DNA of 64,000 nt from Actinomycetes bacterium (GTDB taxonomy: Bacteria > Actinomycetota > Acidimicrobiia > Acidimicrobiales > Palsa-688): contig JAJYLA010000006.1 of NCBI GenBank assembly GCA_021788115.1, positions 1-64,000 of the forward strand, in the 5' to 3' direction. Below, one piece after another: positions 6,904 through 15,709 of the stretch (position 1 is the stretch's first letter; each line of letters starts with the position of its first letter). Position numbers and translations under genes: made by a program. The notes below the pieces were generated by a model. The model worked only from the letters and a program-made list of their open reading frames with translations. It was not told the origin of the DNA and searched no databases.

Positions 6904-9329
6904 GACTTCTTCGCCGGCGTGCTTCGCGCCGGTGGTCGTGGCTGGCGGCCGTTGTGGCCCTGTCGCTTGTTACCGTGTTCTTGCAGGGCATGTCGGGGGC
7001 GATCGTTGGCGGTAGTCCCAGCGGTGTTGAGTCCAATGACGGGAACATGACCCTCGATAACTCCGGGAAGACGGATTGGAACTGTTTCGTCAACTCGTCT
7101 GGCTTCGCAGGTAATGCGGCGACTCCGTCGGGTTGCTACAAGACCGCTGGGGCGAAGCAGGTGACGGCCGATGCCAGTGGCGAGATCACCTGGGTCAACG
7201 GGCAGAAGTTCGACACCAACACCCCGAGACTGGAGACGGGGAGCGTTCCCAATAAGGATGATTTCACCAACGTGGCTTCATTCAGCGAGGTGAACCAGTC
7301 CACCCTGGACACCTACTTCTATGGGGCGACGATCCGTGCCGTGGCGAACGGTAACTCCAGCGGAGATGTCGAGTTCAACCAGAGCGCGGGGGACCAGATC
7401 ACCTCAGCCGGCTCCCGCACCTCCAATGACAAGCTCATGGCGTACGATTTCCTCAACGGTGGTACCAGCCTCTCGTTCCACGTGCTGACCTGGATCACCT
7501 CCCGGACCGACGCCTCCGGCGGCAACAACACCGGTGGAGTCACCGGCTGCTACGTCAAGACCGACAGCCCTCCGTGCTGGGGGGCCAAGGTGCTCATCCC
7601 CGACAGCAGCCTGTTCGAGGGCCAGACCAACCAGCAGGCCATAACCGCGGCCGACAACGGGATCAGCAACAGCGATTTGGCGCCCGAGCAGTTCGCCGAG
7701 TTCGGTGTCAACCTGACGCAGGCGCTCGGCCTGGGGGGCAAGTGCTTCGCCTTCCCGCAGCTGGTGTGGGAGACCCGCTCCTCGGGGTCTAGCTTCACTT
7801 CCAACCCCGAGGACATCGAGTTCGAGAACGCTCAGATCCAGAATTGCGGTGAGATCAAGATCACCAAGCAGACCGATCCACGGGGCGTCAGCCAGGTGTT
7901 CAGCTACAAATCCAACCTGCCCCAGCTCTCCACGGCCGGTGGGGTGGCTTGTCCCACCACTGCCGGGGTGCAGGCGGACGGCAGCCTCTGCCTCAACGAC
8001 GGGATCACAGGTGGGAACACGGTGGACGAGAAGGCCGTCCCGCAGGGCAGCTACACGGTGAGCGAGAGCGCGGAGCCGTCCGGGTTCACCTTCGAGAGCC
8101 TGACCTGCTCGGCGGATGGCACTTCGGGCTCGTCGGTGGTGCCAAGCTCGTCCACCTCGGCCGAGACGGCGTCGATCACGCTGCAGCCCAACGGGGTGGT
8201 CACCTGCACCTACGTCAACCAGCAGAACATTGCCGCCCTGTCCACTCAGGTCTCCGACGCCGGGCCGGTGCTGCCAGGCGCGGCGGTGCATGACACGGCG
8301 ACCGTGACCGGGAACCAGACCTCGCAGACACCGAGCGGGACGGTCAGCTTCTACCTGTGCGCCTTCGCCACCGGATCGACCTCCCTCTGCGACGGGATCA
8401 CCAACGCCGGGACCTCGATCGGAACCGGAACGCTGAGCGGTAGCGGCGCCATCGCCAGCGCCGACTCCCCGGATGTGAACACCCCGACCAGCATCCTCAC
8501 CGCCGGACGGTACTGCCTTCGCGCGGTATGGCCGGGAGATACCAACTACCCGGGGACGCTCACCGAGTACGGGGCCACCGGGGACGCCGAGTGCTTCACC
8601 GTGGCCAAGGCGAACACCAGCACCGTCACCACCCCCAACGACGGTAGCGGCGTGGCCGGGGCGGAGAGCACCATCACCCTGGGCTCCACGATCCACGACA
8701 CCGCCGTGGTGACGGGCACAACCGCTGGTGGGTCGCCCACCGGCAGCGTGACCTTCTCCATCTGCTCGGAGATCGCCACCGGGACCTGTGATGGCAGCAC
8801 CGCCGCCCACACCGGCTCCCCGCTGGGAAGCACCGGGGTAACCCTGGTGGCGTCCGGGGACAACCTCACCTCCACCGCCACATCCGCCGGCTTCAGCCCC
8901 CCCGACGTTGGACGGTACTGCTTTGGCGGTGGCTACAGCGGAAGCACCGTCTACAACGGATCCGCCGACCAGAGCGTCGACGAGTGCTTCATCGTCACCG
9001 ACACCACCGGCATCAAGTCCGGTCAAACCTGGCTTCCGAACGATTCAGGAACGGTCACCGGGACACACGACGCGACCTTGAACGGGACCTTGGCGGCGCA
9101 ACTGTACACAGACGCCACCTGTGGTAGCAGCGGTGGATCCGCCGTATCCGGCCAGCTGTACACCACCACGGTGACCAGCGCCAAGTCGGCCACCGTCACC
9201 ACGAACAACACCACCTACCGGGTGTCGGCCACGGCCAGTGCCTCCTGGCTTATCCACTTCACCAGCTCTGACCCGAATGTGACCGGACAGAGCCACTGCG
9301 AGTCGACCAGCCTCACCATCAACAACTGA
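6891..9329 (+). CDS. Large secreted protein with prealbumin-like and Ig-like domains
   Basis: An 812-residue exported protein. A basic N-terminus and hydrophobic segment (WLAAVVALSLVTVFLQG, about residues 17-33) form a signal peptide. Residues about 35-315 begin with SNDGNMTLDNSGKTDW, as in the N-terminal regions of large actinobacterial surface proteins. About 320-440 (CGEIKITKQTDPRG... to CTYVNQQN) resembles a SpaA/prealbumin-like domain. Two Ig-like repeats follow at about 450-570 and 580-705, each with HDTA(T/V)VTG, PSG/PTGSV(S/T)F, paired cysteines and GRYC. A C-terminal domain with two cysteines ends the chain. No LPxTG, transmembrane anchor or catalytic motif is visible. Probably a secreted adhesin or matrix protein. 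Confidence 0.82.
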   Translation: MSVLRLLRRRASRRWSWLAAVVALSLVTVFLQGMSGAIVGGSPSGVESNDGNMTLDNSGKTDWNCFVNSSGFAGNAATPSGCYKTAGAKQVTADASGEITWVNGQKFDTNTPRLETGSVPNKDDFTNVASFSEVNQSTLDTYFYGATIRAVANGNSSGDVEFNQSAGDQITSAGSRTSNDKLMAYDFLNGGTSLSFHVLTWITSRTDASGGNNTGGVTGCYVKTDSPPCWGAKVLIPDSSLFEGQTNQQAITAADNGISNSDLAPEQFAEFGVNLTQALGLGGKCFAFPQLVWETRSSGSSFTSNPEDIEFENAQIQNCGEIKITKQTDPRGVSQVFSYKSNLPQLSTAGGVACPTTAGVQADGSLCLNDGITGGNTVDEKAVPQGSYTVSESAEPSGFTFESLTCSADGTSGSSVVPSSSTSAETASITLQPNGVVTCTYVNQQNIAALSTQVSDAGPVLPGAAVHDTATVTGNQTSQTPSGTVSFYLCAFATGSTSLCDGITNAGTSIGTGTLSGSGAIASADSPDVNTPTSILTAGRYCLRAVWPGDTNYPGTLTEYGATGDAECFTVAKANTSTVTTPNDGSGVAGAESTITLGSTIHDTAVVTGTTAGGSPTGSVTFSICSEIATGTCDGSTAAHTGSPLGSTGVTLVASGDNLTSTATSAGFSPPDVGRYCFGGGYSGSTVYNGSADQSVDECFIVTDTTGIKSGQTWLPNDSGTVTGTHDATLNGTLAAQLYTDATCGSSGGSAVSGQLYTTTVTSAKSATVTTNNTTYRVSATASASWLIHFTSSDPNVTGQSHCESTSLTINN

Positions 9330-9346
9330 CAAGGCTCTCAACCTGG

Positions 9347-9383
9347 AACGGAGCAGGGCCGGCATTCACGGCCTTGCTCCGTT
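9347..9383. terminator. Bidirectional hairpin terminator between convergent secreted-protein genes
   Basis: AACGGAGCAGGGCCG (9347-9361) pairs with CGGCCTTGCTCCGTT (9369-9383) across a 7-nt loop: a 15-bp stem with one G-T wobble. It sits 18 bp after the stop of the 812-residue gene and touches the stop codon of the opposite gene. The flanking AA/TT ends support use in both directions. Confidence 0.75.
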
Positions 9384-10018
9384 CAGGAGGAGACGAGATC
9401 CTGCTCCGTGGGCGGGCAGTAGGTCTGCTGATAGCTGACGTCGGTCATCAAAGCGTTGACCGCCCAACGGGCGCTGCTGATCTGTCCAGCCAGCGCCACC
9501 TGCCAGGTACCCCCGGACAAGGACGTGCCGGCAATGTCGTTCAGGAGCGAGTAGGGCGGCACGTAGCAGACCGCGTAGTGATAGGTCGTAACCCCTTTGG
9601 ATGTTGTCTGCCCCATCAGAACGGCGCGATGCGAAGTGCCATCCGGGCTGCTGAGGGTGAGATCGCTGAGCTGACCGACAACATAGACGTCCGATTCCAG
9701 TCCGATCCCACCGGCGTCCCACCAGACATTGTTGTAATAATCCACTGAAGCATCGCACAGTCGATAGCTGGCGGTAGAACTGCCGCTCAGCGAACCGGAG
9801 AAGACCCGCTGGTCGTAGTCATCCTCGGTCAGACACCACGGCGGAGCATTCGGGTTCAACTGGGCCACCTCCGACGAGAGGCTCAGCGTGTTGGTTGTGC
9901 TCGTGGAGTGGTTCTTGCCTCCCGGCTGCTTCGATGCCGAGGCAGACGCTCCCGTCTGCGCGCAGACCACCAACGACACGGCGACAAGACCGACCATGAC
10001 CAGGCGAAGACGACGCAC
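9383..10018 (-). CDS. Small exported protein of unknown function
   Basis: A 211-residue protein starting at GTG 10018, chosen because GAGGAG lies 4 nt upstream and because this start gives a clean signal peptide (VRRLRLVMVGLVAVSLVVCA). The mature part has a Ser/Thr-rich linker and then a domain with five cysteines (WCLTEDDY, YRLCDASVDYY, YAVCYVPPY, TYCPPTE plus one near the signal). I do not recognise the family. It converges on the large Ig-like protein gene and shares its terminator, and together with the beta-helix gene makes a secreted-protein cluster. Confidence 0.65.
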   Translation of the reverse strand: MRRLRLVMVGLVAVSLVVCAQTGASASASKQPGGKNHSTSTTNTLSLSSEVAQLNPNAPPWCLTEDDYDQRVFSGSLSGSSTASYRLCDASVDYYNNVWWDAGGIGLESDVYVVGQLSDLTLSSPDGTSHRAVLMGQTTSKGVTTYHYAVCYVPPYSLLNDIAGTSLSGGTWQVALAGQISSARWAVNALMTDVSYQQTYCPPTEQDLVSS

Positions 10019-10139
10019 GGGTCTCCTCGAGAGTCTCTGTACTCGGTGCCAGTGGCACATCCGACCTTGGTGCTGTCGACGCATCGTCAGCGACTCTTGA
10101 GCTTTGCTGTGACGCAACCATCCAGGAACGGGCTCGGGG

Positions 10140-10757
10140 TCAGGTACGCCAGAGGGCCTGCATCTGGCGGTTCACCCGGCCTGGGTCGAAGAAGTCGGGG
10201 TCGAAACCGTCGCCGACCCAGGCTTGCAGTTCGTCGTGTTCGGGGTCGTCGGGGTCCTCGAGCGCGTCGAGGAGGTGCTCGTAGCCCGATGGGCCGCCGG
10301 AGTCCTCGGGTGGCGCCGAGCGAGCCCCGCCGAGCACCGCGACGGGCGGGACCGACCCGTCGTAGGGTTCGACCGCGACCACCTCCACCAGGTGCTCCCA
10401 GCCGTCCCCCAGGTCGTAGTCGTAACGGAACACGGAGTCGACGCCGGCGAGCTCGCCGAGCACCGCCACGGCCTCGTCGGCAACGTGGTCGCCCCAGTCC
10501 TCTTCGCCGGCGGGGGCGTAGACGATGTCGCCGACGCGCCACTGGTGGAGGTGGCGGTTCTCCCAGCCCATTGCCACCTGGATGACGGCGTGCAGAGCGG
10601 AAAGGGTGATCGCGCTGGGAACCCTGAGCAGCCGCCACGCCGGCGTCGACAGGTCGAGCAGGGTCACCTTCAGCGTGTGCACGGTGAGGGCGAGCGGTCT
10701 TCTGCCGGCGCCGCCCGCACCACTTCGTGGCCCTACTGCTCCTGACCCGTCGCTCAC
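10140..10757 (-). CDS. Plasmid pRiA4b ORF-3 family protein (PRiA4_ORF3)
   Basis: About 205 residues. The core from HTLKVTLLDLSTPAWRLLRV through WENRHLHQWRVGD, FRYDYDLGDGWEHLVEV and GGPSGYEHLLDAL to the C-terminal FDPDFFDPGRVNRQM matches the PRiA4_ORF3 pattern: an alpha/beta domain common in bacteria, often near mobile DNA, with no established biochemical role. GTG 10757 is the longest start; a GTG at the VHTLKV position would remove the low-complexity N-terminus. It is divergent from the liv operon across about 125 bp with no clear promoter motif. Confidence 0.82.
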   Translation of the reverse strand: MSDGSGAVGPRSGAGGAGRRPLALTVHTLKVTLLDLSTPAWRLLRVPSAITLSALHAVIQVAMGWENRHLHQWRVGDIVYAPAGEEDWGDHVADEAVAVLGELAGVDSVFRYDYDLGDGWEHLVEVVAVEPYDGSVPPVAVLGGARSAPPEDSGGPSGYEHLLDALEDPDDPEHDELQAWVGDGFDPDFFDPGRVNRQMQALWRT

Positions 10758-10883
10758 CGCGCCACGCTACCGTCGGCGCTCGCCCGCCGCGGCGGCGGCA
10801 CGGATTTCCGGATCGGTCCAGGGCCCGCTATTGTCGTCGCCGCTCGCAGGAGCCGTCGGGGAAGAAGCACGTTGGGGGAAAAT

Positions 10884-11687
10884 GTGGCCGATTTTCGAGA
10901 CGGTCGTCCCGATCCCGCGTACGGCCTTGTCGTCGAGGAGGTGACGGTCAACTTCGGTGGCCTGACAGCACTCGACTCGGTGTCCCTGGCGGTCGAGCCG
11001 AATCGCATCGTCGGCGTGATCGGCCCGAACGGCGCCGGCAAGACGACGCTCTTCAACGTGATCTGCGGCTTCGTCCAGGCCGACCGGGGCCGCATCAGCT
11101 ACCGCGGACAGCCCATGCGAGGGCACCGTCCGCACGACCTTGCGCGCCTCGGCATAGCGCGGACGCTGCAAGGAGTCGGGCTGTGGCCCGGCCTGACCGT
11201 GCTCGAAAACGTCATGGCCGGTGCCGAATCCTCCGTGCGCGTCGATGCGGGGTCGGCGTTGCTCGGGCTTCGTCGCTCGTCGCGAGTCGAGGGCGACCTT
11301 GCCCACGAGGCGACGGCGCTGTTGCAGAGGCTCCACATCGCCGAGCACGCCGGCCGCTACCCGGGAGTCCTGCCCTACGGGATCCAGAAGCGGGTGAGCC
11401 TCGCGCGGGCGTTGATGGCGCAGCCATCTTTGATCCTCCTCGACGAGCCGGCGAGCGGGCTGTCGATCGCCGAGATGGATGACCTCCGGGAGCTGCTACG
11501 GGAGCTCAGCCGGGACATGGCCGTCCTGCTGGTCGAGCACCACATGGACCTCGTGATGTCGACCTGTGACCATCTGGTCGTCCTCAACTTCGGGCGGGTG
11601 GTCGCGGCCGGATCGCCCGAGGTGGTGAGGTCCAACCCTGAGGTCACCCGCGCCTACCTCGGCGAGGAGGTCCGCCCCGGTGCTTGA
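10884..11687 (+). CDS. livG: Branched-chain amino acid-type ABC importer, ATPase LivG
   Basis: A 267-residue ABC ATPase. Walker A is GPNGAGKTTL, the signature is the LivG-like LPYGIQKRVSLARAL (a diverged LSGGQ), and Walker B is LILLDEPASGL with the switch histidine in LLVEHHMDLV. GTG 10884 is preferred because GGGGG lies 5 nt upstream; TTG 10872 would add four residues. First gene of a five-gene liv cluster; its end overlaps livF by 8 bp. It energises uptake of leucine/isoleucine/valine or a related substrate such as amides or short acids. Confidence 0.93.
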   Translation: MADFRDGRPDPAYGLVVEEVTVNFGGLTALDSVSLAVEPNRIVGVIGPNGAGKTTLFNVICGFVQADRGRISYRGQPMRGHRPHDLARLGIARTLQGVGLWPGLTVLENVMAGAESSVRVDAGSALLGLRRSSRVEGDLAHEATALLQRLHIAEHAGRYPGVLPYGIQKRVSLARALMAQPSLILLDEPASGLSIAEMDDLRELLRELSRDMAVLLVEHHMDLVMSTCDHLVVLNFGRVVAAGSPEVVRSNPEVTRAYLGEEVRPGA

Positions 11688-12387
11688 GGTGGACGGCCTG
11701 ACCGTCTCCTACGGTCCCGTGCGGGCTCTGCGAGGGGTCTCCTTTGCTGCACGGCCGTCGACGATCACCGCGGTGCTCGGGGCCAACGGCGCCGGCAAGA
11801 CGACCCTGCTTCGGGCGATGACCGGGCTCGTCCGCCCCCAGGAGGGCAGCGTCCGTTTCGATGATCACGAGCTCACCGGTCTCCCGGTGGAGGAGGTCGT
11901 GAGACTCGGCGTCGCGCACGTTCCTGAAGGCCGGGGGGTGATCGACCAGTTGACGGTCGAGGAGAACCTCCGGCTCGGGGCGTTGTGGCGCAAGGACAAG
12001 TCCGACCGTAAACGGGCTCTGGCAGAGACCTACGACCTTTTTCCTCCGCTTGCCGAACGGCGTCGCAGGCTCGGGGCGGCCCTGTCCGGGGGGGAACGCC
12101 AGATGCTGGCGATCGGCCGGGCGCTGGTTTCGAGGCCGCGGGTCCTCCTTCTCGACGAGCCGTCGCTCGGCCTGGCGCCGCTCGTGACGGCCCAGCTGAT
12201 GGCCTTGCTGGCCGAGTTGACCCTCCTCGCTTCGCTGACTGTCATCCTGGTCGAGCAGAACGCCCGCAGCGCCCTGTCCGTGGCCACGTGGGCGGTCGTC
12301 ATCAACCTCGGCCAGGTCGTCGTGTCCGACACCGCTGCTGCGGTCGGCACCGACACCGGACTTCGTCACCACTACCTCGGGTTCTGA
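11680..12387 (+). CDS. livF: Branched-chain amino acid-type ABC importer, ATPase LivF
   Basis: A 235-residue second ATPase with Walker A GANGAGKTTL, signature LSGGERQMLAIGRAL and Walker B VLLLDEPSLGLAP. These are the hallmarks of LivF, which pairs with LivG. GTG start 11680 lies inside livG, implying coupled translation. Four bases separate it from livH. Confidence 0.94.
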   Translation: MLEVDGLTVSYGPVRALRGVSFAARPSTITAVLGANGAGKTTLLRAMTGLVRPQEGSVRFDDHELTGLPVEEVVRLGVAHVPEGRGVIDQLTVEENLRLGALWRKDKSDRKRALAETYDLFPPLAERRRRLGAALSGGERQMLAIGRALVSRPRVLLLDEPSLGLAPLVTAQLMALLAELTLLASLTVILVEQNARSALSVATWAVVINLGQVVVSDTAAAVGTDTGLRHHYLGF

Positions 12388-12391
12388 GAAC

Positions 12392-13270
12392 ATGAGCCAC
12401 TTCGTCAACCTCTCGCTCAACGGAATCAGCTCCGGGATGATCTATGCGTCCGTCGCCCTGGGCCTGGTATTGGTCTGGCGAGCCACTCGCATCATCAACT
12501 TCGCCCAGGGATCCATGGCCATGTTCAGCACCTACATGGCGGTGACCCTGCTCGACCGCAACCTCGGTTACTGGGAGGCGTTTGCCGTCGCCCTCGCAGT
12601 CGGGCTGGCCCTCGGTGCAGTGGTCGAGCGAACCCTGATACGTCCCCTCCAGGGCAAGCCGGAGCTGAACCCGGTCATAGTCACCTTCGGGCTTTTCATC
12701 CTCCTCGAAGGCGTGGCCGGCGCCATCTTCGGGGTGCGCAGCCGCGGCGTGCCCGCCGCCTTCTCCCAGAGCGGCCTCACCATCGGTCACCACCGGGTGT
12801 CCTTCTCGCACTTCGACCTCTTCGTCCTCGGATCCGTCCTTGCGCTGATGGTGCTGATGCTGGTGCTTTTCCGTGCGACGGACGTCGGGCTTCGCATGCG
12901 GGCGTCGGCGTTCGCCCCGGAGATGTCCCGGCTCGTCGGGGTGCGGGTCGGCCGGGTCCTCACTCTCGGATGGGCGCTGGCTTCGCTCGCAGGGTCGCTC
13001 GCCGGTCTGCTCGTTGCGCCCAGGTCCGCCTTCTCACCGAACTACATGGATCTGATCCTCGTCTACGCCTTCACCGCCGCGGTGGTCGGCGGTCTCGAAA
13101 GCCCCGTGGGCGCGCTCGTGGGAGGCCTTCTGACCGGCTTGGTGCTGTCCTTCGTCGGCGGCTACCTCGGGTCGAGCCTCGAGCCCCTGGGAGCTGCGGT
13201 GATCCTGATCCTGGTGCTGAGCGCCCGCCCCGAAGGCCTGTTCTCCCGGCCTGCAGCGAGACAAGTGTGA
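12392..13270 (+). CDS. livH: Branched-chain amino acid-type ABC importer, permease LivH
   Basis: A 292-residue inner-membrane permease. The start NLSLNGISSGMIYASVALGL and the segment RIINFAQGSMAMF are typical of LivH, with about eight hydrophobic segments ending in AVVGGLESPVGALVGGLLTG. It forms the transmembrane channel together with LivM. The stop TGA overlaps the livM ATG by one base (TGATG). Confidence 0.94.
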   Translation: MSHFVNLSLNGISSGMIYASVALGLVLVWRATRIINFAQGSMAMFSTYMAVTLLDRNLGYWEAFAVALAVGLALGAVVERTLIRPLQGKPELNPVIVTFGLFILLEGVAGAIFGVRSRGVPAAFSQSGLTIGHHRVSFSHFDLFVLGSVLALMVLMLVLFRATDVGLRMRASAFAPEMSRLVGVRVGRVLTLGWALASLAGSLAGLLVAPRSAFSPNYMDLILVYAFTAAVVGGLESPVGALVGGLLTGLVLSFVGGYLGSSLEPLGAAVILILVLSARPEGLFSRPAARQV

Positions 13271-14391
13271 TGGCCGCCGCACGGCTCCCTTCCCGTCTGC
13301 GCCTTCCGGACCAGCCCATGTTGCGGCACCTTGTGCTCTGCGCCGGCGCCCTGGTCCTCTTCTACGTGCTGACGGTCAACCTCAGCTCCTACCACAACTA
13401 CCAGGTGGGTCTGATCGCCCTGTTCGCCATGGTCATCGCCGGCTTGAGCGTGCTGACCGGGATCAACGGTCAGATCTCCCTCGGCCACGGGGCGTTCATG
13501 GCCGTCGGTGCGTACACGTTCGCTCTGGTGCAGGAGCATGTGACCCTCCCGCTCGCTCTGGAGCTGCTCGCAGCCGTCGCGGCCAGCGCGGTACTGGGCC
13601 TCGTCGTGGGCATCCCGGCGACCCGGCTGCGAGGCCCCTACCTGGCAGGCATGACGTTGATCCTCGCGCTCGGATTGCCGCAGCTGGCCGACAAGTACAA
13701 CTCGGTCTTCGGTGGAGACGAGGGGCTGCACCCCAGCCAGCTGGTCGCACCCGGCGCCGTCGATCCGAACAGGTGGTTCGCCTGGATCACGGTCCTCGTT
13801 GCGGTGATCGTCGTGGCCCTGCTCGCCAACCTGGTTCGAAGCCACTTCGGCCGTGCGATGCGGGCGGTCCGCGACAACGAGGTCGCCGCAATGCTGGCCG
13901 GCATCCACGTCGGGAGAACCAAGGTGCTCGCGTTCGTGGTGAGCGCCGGGTGCGCAGGGCTCGCCGGCGCCTTCCTGGCGCTGTCGGGCGGGGTGGTCAC
14001 CACCGGCGACTTTCCCCTTTCCTTGTCGATCTATCTCGTGGCAGCGATGGTGCTCGGGGGTGCCGGCAGCCTCGTCGGTCCGTGGTGGGGCGCCATCGCC
14101 ATCGTCTACCTGCCGCAGTGGTCGACGTCGATCTCGAGCGACTTCGGTCTGGGTAGCGCCGTCGCCGCGAATCTCGCCCTCGTCATCTTCGGCCTCGTCC
14201 TGATCATCGTGATGATGCTCGCCCCGACCGGCGTCCAGGGAGGCGTGCGCTGGCTCGCCCGGCGTCTCCTCGCCGCGAGATTTCCCCGTCCACCCGCCGC
14301 CGCGGGCGTCACCGCGGTCGCCGGCTTTCCTGAACCGCCGGCACCAGCCACACCGGATATGAGAACAGAGCAAGAAAGGACACATCCATGA
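13270..14391 (+). CDS. livM: Branched-chain amino acid-type ABC importer, permease LivM
   Basis: A 373-residue permease starting at ATG 13270 within TGATG. The motif INGQISLGHGAFMAVGAYT is diagnostic of LivM, as is RAVRDNEVAAMLAGIHVGRTK in the cytoplasmic coupling loop. About ten hydrophobic segments are followed by a hydrophilic Pro/Ala-rich tail. It overlaps the binding-protein gene by ATGA. Confidence 0.94.
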   Translation: MAAARLPSRLRLPDQPMLRHLVLCAGALVLFYVLTVNLSSYHNYQVGLIALFAMVIAGLSVLTGINGQISLGHGAFMAVGAYTFALVQEHVTLPLALELLAAVAASAVLGLVVGIPATRLRGPYLAGMTLILALGLPQLADKYNSVFGGDEGLHPSQLVAPGAVDPNRWFAWITVLVAVIVVALLANLVRSHFGRAMRAVRDNEVAAMLAGIHVGRTKVLAFVVSAGCAGLAGAFLALSGGVVTTGDFPLSLSIYLVAAMVLGGAGSLVGPWWGAIAIVYLPQWSTSISSDFGLGSAVAANLALVIFGLVLIIVMMLAPTGVQGGVRWLARRLLAARFPRPPAAAGVTAVAGFPEPPAPATPDMRTEQERTHP

Positions 14392-15692
14392 GAATGCGCT
14401 CGTCCCGGTCACGGCGAGCCGGGGCCATGACAGCTGTCGTCTCCGCCGTGGCGATGCTCGGCGCAGCATGCGGAAGCTCGTCGTCGGCGTCCACCCGGGG
14501 CGTCACTTCCAGCACCATTACGATCGGTGCGACCGTCCCCCTCACCGGTCCCGCCGCCCCCGGTTACAGCGAGATAGCTCCTGCGGTGAACGCCGTGTTC
14601 AAGTGGGTGAACGCTCATGGCGGCGTCTACGGCCGGAAAATCCACTACATCTACCTCGACGACGCCTACAACCCGTCGACGACCGTGACGAAGGTCCGCC
14701 AGCTCGTCCTTCAGGACAAGATCCTCGCCGAGGTCGGCGGGCTGGGGACCCCCCCGCAGACGGCGGTACAGGGTTACCTCAACACCCAGAAGGTCCCCCA
14801 GCTGTTCGTGGAGTCCGGCTGCACGTGCTGGAGCGACGCGAAGTACCCCTACAGCTTCGGCTGGCAGCCCAACTACACCGTGGAGGGCAAGATCCTCGGC
14901 CAGTACATCAAGCAGCACTTCGCCGGGGAGAAGGTGGGTTACCTCTTCCAGGCGGACGACTTCGGCGAAGGCTTCGTCAAGGGGCTCGACCAGGAGATTC
15001 CCGCGTCCCAGGTGGTCAGCCGCCAGTCCTACGACGCGGCGACCCTCGCGGGTCCGCTCAGCAACCAGATCGCGGCCCTGAAGAGCGCCGGAGCCCAGGT
15101 CGTCGCGATGGCCACGATCCCGGCCGCCACCGCACTGGCGTTGCTCCCCGCGGCGTCCATCGGCTACTTCCCCCAGTACGTGGTCTCCAGCGTCGGCGCC
15201 GACCCGCCGACGGTCGGTCCGCTGCTGTCCTCGTTCTCCAAGGGAAAGGCGGGGTCGGTTCTGCTGAACGGCATGATCAGCAACGCCTACCTGCCCCCCG
15301 AGGCAGACACCGGCAACCCGTGGATCCAGGTCACCCAGAAGCTGCTCAAGCAGTACGACGTGGGCGCCCCTCTGGACGGTAACACCGAGTTCGGCGTTGC
15401 CCTCGGCTACACGTTCGTCCAGGCGTTGCAGACGGCCGGCAAGCACCTGACGACGTCGTCGCTGATGGACGCGATCGAAAAGCACGGGGCGGACTTCATC
15501 ACCCCCGGCCTCGTGCCGCTCACCTATTCCACGACCGACCACTACGGCTACTCCGGCAGCGAGGTCGTCAAGACCGAGAACGGGGCGACGGCTCCGGTCA
15601 GCCCCGTCTACGTGACCTCGAACACGGGGCCGATCACCCTCTACACCGGCACCCCCAGCCAGCCGCCGTCCAACCTCGCCTCGACGGCATAG
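14388..15692 (+). CDS. livK: Substrate-binding lipoprotein of the liv-type ABC importer
   Basis: A 434-residue periplasmic-binding-fold protein (type I, Peripla_BP_6). The signal ends in a lipobox (VAMLGAACGSS), so it is probably lipid-anchored outside the membrane. The start of the mature domain, TITIGATVPLTGPAAPGYSE, and AFKWVNAHGGVYGRKIHY are standard for this family. These proteins also bind amides, urea and aromatic acids; the extra Cys pair in ESGCTCWSD is unusual. Last gene of the operon; the true ligand cannot be inferred. Confidence 0.92.
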   Translation: MRMRSSRSRRAGAMTAVVSAVAMLGAACGSSSSASTRGVTSSTITIGATVPLTGPAAPGYSEIAPAVNAVFKWVNAHGGVYGRKIHYIYLDDAYNPSTTVTKVRQLVLQDKILAEVGGLGTPPQTAVQGYLNTQKVPQLFVESGCTCWSDAKYPYSFGWQPNYTVEGKILGQYIKQHFAGEKVGYLFQADDFGEGFVKGLDQEIPASQVVSRQSYDAATLAGPLSNQIAALKSAGAQVVAMATIPAATALALLPAASIGYFPQYVVSSVGADPPTVGPLLSSFSKGKAGSVLLNGMISNAYLPPEADTGNPWIQVTQKLLKQYDVGAPLDGNTEFGVALGYTFVQALQTAGKHLTTSSLMDAIEKHGADFITPGLVPLTYSTTDHYGYSGSEVVKTENGATAPVSPVYVTSNTGPITLYTGTPSQPPSNLASTA

Positions 15693-15709
15693 CCGGCCGG
15701 CGGGAAAGG

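Noticed and set aside
7404-9026. 540-codon open frame antisense to the large secreted protein
   Set aside because: Gly/Arg/Val-rich translation with no recognisable domain; the sense strand encodes a signal peptide and ordered Ig-like repeats.
12970-13269. Upstream extension of livM
   Set aside because: It overlaps livH in another frame; ATG 13270 in the TGATG junction gives the normal LivM N-terminus.
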